In this document: positions 16,056 to 21,948 of the stretch, in pieces | How positions within the stretch are numbered: the stretch's first letter is position 1 | Layout of the letters: each line of letters opens with the position of its first letter | DNA from: a virus | Virus record (IMG/VR): IMGVR_UViG_3300007640_000269 | Span: 1-22,243 of that record | DNA length: 22,243 nucleotides | Direction: 5' to 3' (one strand) | Translations under genes and position numbers: made by a program | The notes under the pieces: model-generated | Databases searched by the model: none | Told to the model about the DNA's origin: nothing | The model's input: the letters and a program-made list of their open reading frames with translations, nothing else

Positions 16056-16675
16056 TAATTTGATCCTAATATAGTTTTAATTTTAGATACCAGTTTTAAA
16101 ATTTCGTTTTTCTTAACTTTGCTACCAGTTTTTAACTTAATATATATTATTCTTTCTTCTCCAATTAAATTTTCTTCTAAAATTTTATATATTTCTTGAT
16201 TCTCCGTATCATTAATATAGCTTTGAAATATATTTGAAAAATCTTTTATTTCATCTACTGTTATTAAATACATTAAATTTTTTTTTGTATCATTACGCTT
16301 ACTCCAAGAATTGTATAATTCGCAATCGTTTTTGTTCGTATAGCTCTTACATTGACTAAATGAACTAGTCATAGATGGATCATAAAAAGGACAGGTGTAA
16401 CAAGGCTTATCTGGCCTTTGGTAATTATCTCTTTTATAATTGAACAATCTGTTCCGAACATGAGTCCACAAGAAATTTTCTAATGGTCTTTTATGATCGT
16501 AATTTTTTAAACCTTCTATAGCAAATATACTAATTTGCTGTTTCATGTCCTCTATATCATGATATCCGAATTTAAATTTATAAGCTAATTTTTTACTAAT
16601 AATATCTATTACTTTTAATAGCTCATTATCATCTACTTTCGGTGTTTTTTTGGTTTTTTTCTTTTTTTTGCTCAT
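16055..16675 (-). CDS. Sigma-70-family-like transcription factor with Cys4 insert
   Basis: The 206-aa protein begins with a Lys-rich stretch (MSKKKKKTKKTPKVDDNELL). Residues ~38-88 resemble sigma region 2: YHDIEDMKQQISIFAIEGLK, then NFLWTHVRNRLFNYKRDN, the usual D-x-x-Q...F...R-N-R-L pattern. Next is an insert with CYTCPFYDP (C92, C95) and C109, C118, probably a zinc knuckle. The end (EERIIYIKLKTGSKVKKNEI) is like sigma region 4. It probably redirects host RNA polymerase to phage late genes, or is a structural relative of sigma. No SD precedes ATG 16675, and the gene overlaps a 52-codon ORF that does have a good SD, so a longer protein made by frameshifting, or an indel in the poly-A runs, is possible. 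See findings. Confidence 0.65.
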   Translation of the reverse strand: MSKKKKKTKKTPKVDDNELLKVIDIISKKLAYKFKFGYHDIEDMKQQISIFAIEGLKNYDHKRPLENFLWTHVRNRLFNYKRDNYQRPDKPCYTCPFYDPSMTSSFSQCKSYTNKNDCELYNSWSKRNDTKKNLMYLITVDEIKDFSNIFQSYINDTENQEIYKILEENLIGEERIIYIKLKTGSKVKKNEILKLVSKIKTILGSN

Positions 16676-16787
16676 CTATAATTTGGCTGATGGTTTTATT
16701 AGAATCATCCTTTTTAAGGTCTTCAGTTACGTCAATTTCATTAGCGGTAACTTTTAAAACACTAGGAACAATATTATCAATATTCAT
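16629..16787 (-). CDS. 52-codon leader ORF overlapping the sigma-like gene
   Basis: This short ORF is the first gene after the leftward promoter. ATG 16787 has AAGGTG 5 nt upstream. It encodes MNIDNIVPSVLKVTANEIDV, continues with an acidic/polar stretch, and ends in a Lys-rich KKEKNQKNTESR at stop 16629-16631. It overlaps the sigma-like gene by 47 bp in a different frame (+1). The overlap holds three A runs (8, 7 and 7 A) where the downstream frame also encodes poly-Lys. It may be a real small protein that couples translation to the sigma-like gene, or the true N-terminus of that gene separated by a frameshift or sequencing indel. No known family recognised. Confidence 0.6.
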   Translation of the reverse strand: MNIDNIVPSVLKVTANEIDVTEDLKKDDSNKTISQIIDEQKKEKNQKNTESR

Positions 16788-16803
16788 TTTTTCACCTTGC
16801 GTG

Positions 16804-16815
16804 TATTGGCCAATA
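16804..16815. promoter_or_regulatory. 12-bp perfect palindrome, candidate operator
   Basis: TATTGGCCAATA reads identically on both strands. It lies immediately downstream of the -10 of the leftward promoter, at about +4 to +15 relative to the predicted start point, and upstream of the divergent HTH gene. A dimeric DNA-binding protein, possibly that HTH protein, could bind here to repress. The sequence is visible; binding is inference. Confidence 0.5.
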
Positions 16816-16824
16816 ATATATCAT

Positions 16825-16853
16825 ATAGTATGTAGTATATACACTTTTGTCAA
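16825..16853 (-). promoter_or_regulatory. Sigma-70 promoter for the leftward packaging operon
   Basis: On the minus strand a perfect -35 TTGACA (16853-16848), a 17-nt spacer and a -10 TACTAT (16830-16825) are present. The predicted start is near 16818, giving a ~30-nt leader with SD AAGGTG before ATG 16787. The spacer contains the 8-bp palindrome GTATATAC (16835-16842). The -35 lies in the 5' untranslated region of the divergent gene, so the two promoters overlap. Confidence 0.75.
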
Positions 16854-16868
16854 AAAGGAATCAATATT

Positions 16869-17090
16869 ATGGCAACATATAAAAAATGGAGCGATGTGGA
16901 GATAAATTTTGTAAGAGATAATATTTCGCTATTGAGTGATGAACAATTGGCCAGTAAGCTTAGTGGTATGACAGGCGAAAATATTACTTATGGTATGGTT
17001 CGTAGACAAAGACGAAAACTAGGCATAGTTAAGCCACGTGGGCGTCCGAAGAAGGTCAAGAATATACAAGAGTTTCAACCAGAAACTTGA
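16869..17090 (+). CDS. Small HTH DNA-binding protein with AT-hook-like tail
   Basis: This is the only convincing plus-strand gene. The 73-aa protein starts at ATG 16869 with AAGGA 9 nt upstream. Residues ~7-52 form a helix-turn-helix (WSDVEINFVRDNISLLSDEQ, continuing LASKLSGMTGENIT and a basic RRQRRKLGI). A basic AT-hook-like PRGRPKK (~56-62) follows. The first part resembles the N-terminal HTH of the candidate small terminase (xxFIxxNIxxLSxEQ). It is divergent from the leftward operon and ends at a strong terminator. It is probably a regulator acting on the shared control region, perhaps through the palindrome. A weak rightward promoter candidate TTGGCC/17/TATGTA (16806-16834) is present. 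Confidence 0.8.
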   Translation: MATYKKWSDVEINFVRDNISLLSDEQLASKLSGMTGENITYGMVRRQRRKLGIVKPRGRPKKVKNIQEFQPET

Positions 17091-17097
17091 TATCAAA

Positions 17098-17127
17098 AAG
17101 CGCCGGAGAAATCCGGTGCTTTTTTTT
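17098..17127. terminator. Convergent terminator between the HTH gene and the leftward operon
   Basis: A hairpin AGCGCCGGA, GAAA tetraloop (GNRA type), TCCGGTGCT is followed by T runs on the plus strand and by A before the stem, giving a T5 tract on the minus strand. On the plus-strand RNA the stem is complete with one G-U wobble; on the minus strand that pair becomes an A-C mismatch. It should stop rightward transcription well and leftward transcription less well. The TAA of the leftward gene (17126-17128) overlaps its T run. Confidence 0.88.
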
Positions 17128-17740
17128 ATTCAAATGTTAACAAACCAAAGTTATTTAAATCTCTGCCAGTCACCGTAAATATTTGCGTTCTGGGGCCTTC
17201 GCCAAAAGTATTTACCGCAGAAACCTGGAAAATATTACCGGGAAGAAGGATATTAAGTAAATAAATGCTATAGATATTATATTTAGGATATATTTTATTG
17301 TATATATCTGGATAATTTTGAGAAATTCTATTTAAAATAGTGCTATCGTTAATTTTAAAAGATATAGGTTGAATTCTTGGTGACAAATCGGTGTCAGTAC
17401 TTGTATTAGAATAGCAAACAAATTCTTGAATTGGAATACGAAAATCGTCATCAAAATACATAGCCAAAGTAGAAGTTAAAGTACTAGATGCATATATAAC
17501 TTTTGGCTTGTTAGGTCTGATATTATCGTCACAATTAGTAGATATGGTTTTTTTGCCAACATTAAATACTGTACAAATTTTTTGATCATTTAAATAAGTA
17601 TTAACATTTTCTTTGTCTGTAAAAGTGTTCGTAAATTCATTGTAAGAATTATTTCTTATAGCTTTAGGAGTATGAACAACTCTTAAGTTTTTAGATTGAT
17701 TTGTGTTATTGTTGTTATTATATTTGTAATTAAATATCAT
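17126..17740 (-). CDS. Shared-module protein with fibronectin-III-like C-terminus
   Basis: In this 204-aa protein an Asn-rich start (MIFNYKYNNNNNTNQSKNLR) is followed by the shared module of this locus: IRNNSYNEFTNTF (28-40), a 12-residue gap, QKICTVF (53-59). From ~72 on, the sequence looks like a fibronectin-III or related beta-sandwich: NKPKVIYASSTLTSTLAMYF near its start and FQVSAVNTFGEGPRTQIFTV near its end, the latter being the classic F/G-strand pattern of FN3 domains. FN3 domains in phages bind carbohydrate or link tail proteins. SD AAGGT precedes the ATG. It is the last gene of the right-hand operon, just after the papain-like protease. Function as a virion accessory is inferred. Confidence 0.7.
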   Translation of the reverse strand: MIFNYKYNNNNNTNQSKNLRVVHTPKAIRNNSYNEFTNTFTDKENVNTYLNDQKICTVFNVGKKTISTNCDDNIRPNKPKVIYASSTLTSTLAMYFDDDFRIPIQEFVCYSNTSTDTDLSPRIQPISFKINDSTILNRISQNYPDIYNKIYPKYNIYSIYLLNILLPGNIFQVSAVNTFGEGPRTQIFTVTGRDLNNFGLLTFE

Positions 17741-17765
17741 ATTATAACCTTTTTAGTTATGCTTA

Positions 17766-19184
17766 TTAACCTGGCGAAGCTGTGGTCGTTGTGGGAGACA
17801 CTGTTGTGGTTGGCGAAGCTGTCGTTGTGGGAGACACTGTTGTGGTTGGCGAAGCTGTTGTGGTTGGCGAAGCTGTTGTGGTTGGCGAAGCTGTGGTTGT
17901 GGGAGACGCTGTTGTGGTTGGCGAAGCTGTGGTAGTTGGAGAAGCTGTTGTTGTGGGAGACGCTGTTGTGGTTGGCGAAGCGGTCGTTGTGGGAGACGCT
18001 GTTGTGGTTGGCGAAGCTGTGGTTGTGGGAGACGCTGTTGTGGTTGGCGTTGGCGTAGGCGTAGGTGTTGGCGCTGGTGTGGTTGTCGGACAACAATTTT
18101 TAATTTTTTCCCACGTTATTTCTTGTCCTGGTAATCCAGGCGGTAAAAAACTAATTGAAAAACCGATAAATCGCAAAAGACCAACATCGCCTCTTCTGAA
18201 ATAATTTCCATATAAATCTCCAATATTAAAAGGAATTTTGGGCATTGGATTTCCTGTAAAGATATCGCCTTCTATATCTTCATAGCTATAATAGATAAAA
18301 AATTCACCAGGTCTTTTAATATCAGTACCATATTCATAAAAATCTTTGAATTTTAATTCAAATCCATTTGTATCACACTCATATCCTACGCAGATAACGG
18401 TATGGCTGTACGCTCCCTTAATTGTAAAATCAAAAGGTTGTGTTGGATCATAAATAATCATAGAACCTGAACTGTGGTTGAATTTCTTAGATTTAGAATC
18501 AAACTCTTGCCATTCAGGTCCTGAAAAATTACAAATAATAGGTTTTTTATTCTTACAAAGAAAATTGATAAAATCTTTTAAATCTAAATCTGCAGAAGCT
18601 TTATTTGATATGGCTGATCGGTTACTAATACCAACTCTAACTGGTATAATACACGGAGCGTCGTAATCGCACTCCACAACACCATTATCACCAAATATAG
18701 CAGGATCGTAGGTCTGATATTCTGACGAATTATGATCGCATATAATTTTAATTGGTAAAGTTTTTGATATGCGACTTTTTATATCTTGACGTTTTCCATC
18801 TTTTTCATTAAAAATCCAGTTTAGAAACTGCTGGCTTTTTTGGAATTGTAAAATTTGATCGCTAATTTTTTCCTCAGCATATCCTTGTGACCGTAGATTT
18901 TTTTCAAATGCTACGATATCTATTGACCTAGGCAGATATTCATCCTTTTGCCACTGTTTTCTGAGGCACTGTATTGTATAATTTATGTCGATACTAATAT
19001 TATTTGATAGCTCTAATTTTTGTTGTAGTTCAAAAACAATAAAAGAAAACAAAGTATTAACAGCACAAGTTGCTGAATCCAAACCATTGTCTAGTTGTTG
19101 ATTTATATTAAGATTTATATTTGCTACAAAATCTTCACCATCATTACAATCAAATAATTCTTTAAATTTTTCTGGACAAGACAT
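17766..19184 (-). CDS. Papain-like cysteine protease with TTTASP-repeat tail
   Basis: I start this 472-aa protein at ATG 19184 (MSCPEKFKELFDCND) because of SD AAAGGA; the longer frame to 19247 runs into the preceding gene. Residues ~25-50 (NINQQLDNGLDSATCAVNTL) match the DQGxxGSCxAxA active-site region of C1 peptidases with C40 as nucleophile. AYSHTVICVGYEC supplies the His (H261), and FKDFYEYG (D281) probably replaces the Asn/Asp of the third catalytic position. No propeptide or signal peptide is evident. After a CCPTTTPAPTPTP joint the C-terminal ~95 residues are a [12 protein letters not shown] repeat. It sits with the subtilisin-like protease, so both may act on host or virion proteins. 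The substrate is unknown. Confidence 0.8.
   Translation of the reverse strand: MSCPEKFKELFDCNDGEDFVANINLNINQQLDNGLDSATCAVNTLFSFIVFELQQKLELSNNISIDINYTIQCLRKQWQKDEYLPRSIDIVAFEKNLRSQGYAEEKISDQILQFQKSQQFLNWIFNEKDGKRQDIKSRISKTLPIKIICDHNSSEYQTYDPAIFGDNGVVECDYDAPCIIPVRVGISNRSAISNKASADLDLKDFINFLCKNKKPIICNFSGPEWQEFDSKSKKFNHSSGSMIIYDPTQPFDFTIKGAYSHTVICVGYECDTNGFELKFKDFYEYGTDIKRPGEFFIYYSYEDIEGDIFTGNPMPKIPFNIGDLYGNYFRRGDVGLLRFIGFSISFLPPGLPGQEITWEKIKNCCPTTTPAPTPTPTPTPTTTASPTTTASPTTTASPTTTASPTTTASPTTTASPTTTASPTTTASPTTTASPTTTASPTTTASPTTTVSPTTTASPTTTVSPTTTTASPG
17772..18088 (-). repeat. 18-bp tandem repeats encoding TTTASP, with a short Pro-Thr lead
   Basis: On the plus strand, units GTTGTGGTTGGCGAAGCT and GTTGTGGGAGACGCT/ACT alternate about 15 times, followed by ~35 bp of GGCGTT-type Pro-Thr units. 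Several units are identical, indicating recent expansion. The 18-bp length keeps the frame. Confidence 0.92.
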
Positions 19185-19206
19185 TATAAAATCCTTTGTG
19201 GTGTGT

Positions 19207-19443
19207 TCATAAAATGAATAACAAATCTTCATTTGGGAAAGCGGCATGCCATGCTTCTGTGTCTGGCCTGCACTTATTATAAATTACAGTTACGCCATTT
19301 TCAGATATCGAATATACACAAGAAGTATAGTCAGAAGGTATGGGGTCTGGAACAACATCTATTGATTCTCTAGAGTTACCAGTATCCCAAAAAGCTTTTG
19401 GGACATTGTATTCAACTTGTGTTTTTATATTAAAAATAGCCAT
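19207..19443 (-). CDS. Small protein with N-terminus duplicated from the subtilisin-like protease
   Basis: The first residues of this 78-aa protein, MAIFNIKTQVEYNV and AFWDTGNSRES, match the start of the subtilisin-like protease just upstream (MAIFNIKTQTSSNV, ALWNTGNNRDN), so the N-terminal segment was duplicated. The rest (Cys in TSCVYSISENG and YNKCRPDTEAWH) does not match the protease. It could be a minimal docking or assembly peptide, or a remnant of a larger duplicated gene. The SD is poor (AAAAAGAC). It lies 10 bp after the protease stop and 22 bp before the papain-like protease ATG, within one operon. Function unknown. Confidence 0.65.
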   Translation of the reverse strand: MAIFNIKTQVEYNVPKAFWDTGNSRESIDVVPDPIPSDYTSCVYSISENGVTVIYNKCRPDTEAWHAAFPNEDLLFIL

Positions 19444-19453
19444 TTGTGTCTTT

Positions 19454-21907
19454 TTATGAAAAAGGAGTTTCTGTTGGTGTTTCGGTAACTATTGGCCAAC
19501 TAATAAAATTACTGCTTAAACTGTTTTCAGTAATATTCCAATCTATACCACTTACACCAGGATAACTAATTAAAACTCTAATTTGTATAGCGTTAATTGG
19601 CACTAAGTCCACAGGTATCGATGCTCCGTATGCGAATGTTTCAAAATTTTCGGATAATGATGGTCTAGATTGCCAAGCTATTCCTATATCTGGAACACTC
19701 AATTTTTTTATAAAAGAAGTTGTGCCATAAATATATTTAGTATTTATTTGTATAGCATTTTCTTGATCATTTAGTTGGGGCTGTTGATCTATGCTTAGTT
19801 CATTAGCAATATTAGGTTCACAATCAGATGGATCATCAAAATTATTTATAACATCATAGCCTTCGCAGTTTTGATAAGGGTTTTGTAGTATTCTATTATT
19901 ATCTTGTCTATGTGGAAATAAATTTATTATTCCATAATCAGTTTCATAACCCCACAGTCCAGATATCCCATTGTCTCCACCGTGAGAATAGCCAATTATA
20001 ATATTTTTAACTATTTCTTGTGCGGTTTGATCATTTGGTAAATTTTCCATATGTCTGACTGTTTCTGCTGTTACGCCTGCCACTAAAGGACAAGAAAAAC
20101 TTGTTCCCGAAACCCTAGCTTTTAGGTTTTTTCTTCTTTTTGTATTGGGGGCAGCAGCTATTACGTTTCGACCTGTAGCATAAATATCAACAGCTGGACC
20201 AAAATTACTAAACGAAGTTTTTTTATCCATAAAATGTCCAGGATTACCAACACCACGAGCAGTAACTTTAAGACAACCGATGTTTGAAGCACTCGTTACA
20301 GAACACTGTGCCACAATGACCGTTGATCCTACAGTGATAACTGTGGACATTCTAGCAGGACTTACAAAACGAGCATCAATATCATCATTACCAGCAGCGA
20401 CAACAACTATGATGCCTTTATTAATAGCTTCTGAAATTGCATATTCCATAATATTTTGTTCAGAAGATGTCTGTATGCCACCTAAACTTAAATTAATAAT
20501 TATTTTTCTATCTGGATTATCTATTTTATCTTGGATAACTCTAGATATACCACGAGCTACTAACTCATAGGAGCCTCCTTGTGGTGTTAAAACACCAACA
20601 CTGATTAACTCTGGCTTTCTTGTTACCCCACAATCTGCTCCTGCTACAACACTAGCAACTTTTACTCCATGATCAAAGTACCCAATAGTATCTTTGACTA
20701 TTAGTGGCCCATAGAAAGTTTTTAATCTTCCTTCAAATTGATTATGAGATATATTAATATCTCCGATGGGTTCATCTACTACGTATACATAAACAGGATC
20801 TTTAATTTCGTCGCACGTGCCACCGGAAGCTTTCAATTTATTTCTTGGTTTGGTTCTACCAGGATATGCTCTATCTAAAGGAAGATCTCCATGACACAAC
20901 CTTGAAAGCTGAGTGTAAACAAATGACGGCTTGCTATCAAATCTACAAGGCCGAACGTTATATAACCATTGCAAAATCTCTGTTTTTCCTAAAGTAGGAT
21001 TGCTCCAACAATTAGGTAATTCTGACACAATATCATCAACAGTTTTTAAAACAAACAAATTGCTATCGCTATCGAATTTGTATGGACATAATGTTCTTGG
21101 CCACTGATTATCAGAATCGGAGCACTCAGAATTAAGATTATAGCATTGACTAGGCGTATTTTTATAACGTCCTGTCCATTTGAATTTTTGCACATATCCG
21201 TTTTGAAAACTGTTTTCGATTCTACTATCATTTTGTGAAAAATATATGGCTGAATATAATGTGTTTTTATTAAAATTTATACTAAAAGTTTTAATTGCTG
21301 TCGTTGTATTTAAAATTGTTCCATTAAATTTATTAGCATATTCATTAGCTATGAGATTTAGGTTGTCTTCCACATTTTCTCCAAGAAAATCTGAAGACAC
21401 AACAAAAGAATATTGTTTAGTTAAGTCTTGTGATATAGGGTCATATAAAGATAATATTTCTGAAAGTTCTGGCAGTTGTTTTGATAAATTAAAAAAGTTT
21501 ACATAAAAAATAGAAGAAATTTTTTGTTCTAAATAGAAATACTTAGTTATATATGAAATACTACCAAAATCAAAAGAACCTGTATAAAAATTAAAATTGC
21601 CTTCTCTCATATTTTTAGATAAAAGCTGAGATCTCATCAAGATTGCATAATTATTTAATTTAAGAGATGCTGAGTTACTATTTATATAGCTTCTATCTGA
21701 TGTGAAAATTACAGAATGTTTAACGTAAAATGTTTTAGAATTTTTGATATTGCAAGTCTCATCTAAACTAAATTTTAGGTCACAAATTTCAGTAGGTGTA
21801 AAAAATTTATTATTATTAATCTGTAAATTATCTCTATTATTTCCGGTATTCCACAGCGCTGTGGAAACATTAGAAGAAGTTTGTGTTTTTATGTTAAAAA
21901 TAGCCAT
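19454..21907 (-). CDS. Subtilisin-like serine protease with shared N-terminal module
   Basis: The 817-aa protein has, in order: a leading peptide also found in the next gene; the shared module (~100-136: MREGNFNFYTGSF, QKISSIF); a segment resembling an I9 inhibitor/propeptide (~165-245, YSFVVSSDFLGENVEDNLNL); a Cys-containing stretch; and an S8 peptidase domain (~365-670). The triad is present: VYVVDEPI (D378), YFDHGVKVASVVAG (H413), SGTSFSCPLVAG (S603), plus the oxyanion Asn in VVAAGNDD (N507). The C-terminal ~140 residues end in a short TETPTETP motif as in the gene upstream. No signal peptide. It may act outside the host after virion docking, or process virion proteins. Confidence 0.88.
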   Translation of the reverse strand: MAIFNIKTQTSSNVSTALWNTGNNRDNLQINNNKFFTPTEICDLKFSLDETCNIKNSKTFYVKHSVIFTSDRSYINSNSASLKLNNYAILMRSQLLSKNMREGNFNFYTGSFDFGSISYITKYFYLEQKISSIFYVNFFNLSKQLPELSEILSLYDPISQDLTKQYSFVVSSDFLGENVEDNLNLIANEYANKFNGTILNTTTAIKTFSINFNKNTLYSAIYFSQNDSRIENSFQNGYVQKFKWTGRYKNTPSQCYNLNSECSDSDNQWPRTLCPYKFDSDSNLFVLKTVDDIVSELPNCWSNPTLGKTEILQWLYNVRPCRFDSKPSFVYTQLSRLCHGDLPLDRAYPGRTKPRNKLKASGGTCDEIKDPVYVYVVDEPIGDINISHNQFEGRLKTFYGPLIVKDTIGYFDHGVKVASVVAGADCGVTRKPELISVGVLTPQGGSYELVARGISRVIQDKIDNPDRKIIINLSLGGIQTSSEQNIMEYAISEAINKGIIVVVAAGNDDIDARFVSPARMSTVITVGSTVIVAQCSVTSASNIGCLKVTARGVGNPGHFMDKKTSFSNFGPAVDIYATGRNVIAAAPNTKRRKNLKARVSGTSFSCPLVAGVTAETVRHMENLPNDQTAQEIVKNIIIGYSHGGDNGISGLWGYETDYGIINLFPHRQDNNRILQNPYQNCEGYDVINNFDDPSDCEPNIANELSIDQQPQLNDQENAIQINTKYIYGTTSFIKKLSVPDIGIAWQSRPSLSENFETFAYGASIPVDLVPINAIQIRVLISYPGVSGIDWNITENSLSSNFISWPIVTETPTETPFS

Positions 21908-21948
21908 TTTATTTATCTCTATAAACTTGGTGGCGTGGTTTGTGGAAT

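Noticed and set aside
17772-18088. CRISPR array
   Set aside because: Units are directly adjacent, with no unique spacers, and are in frame within a coding gene.
17737-18096. Minus-strand 119-aa ORF rich in Asn, His and Ser
   Set aside because: Alternative frame of the TTTASP repeat in the papain-like protease; pure repeat product.
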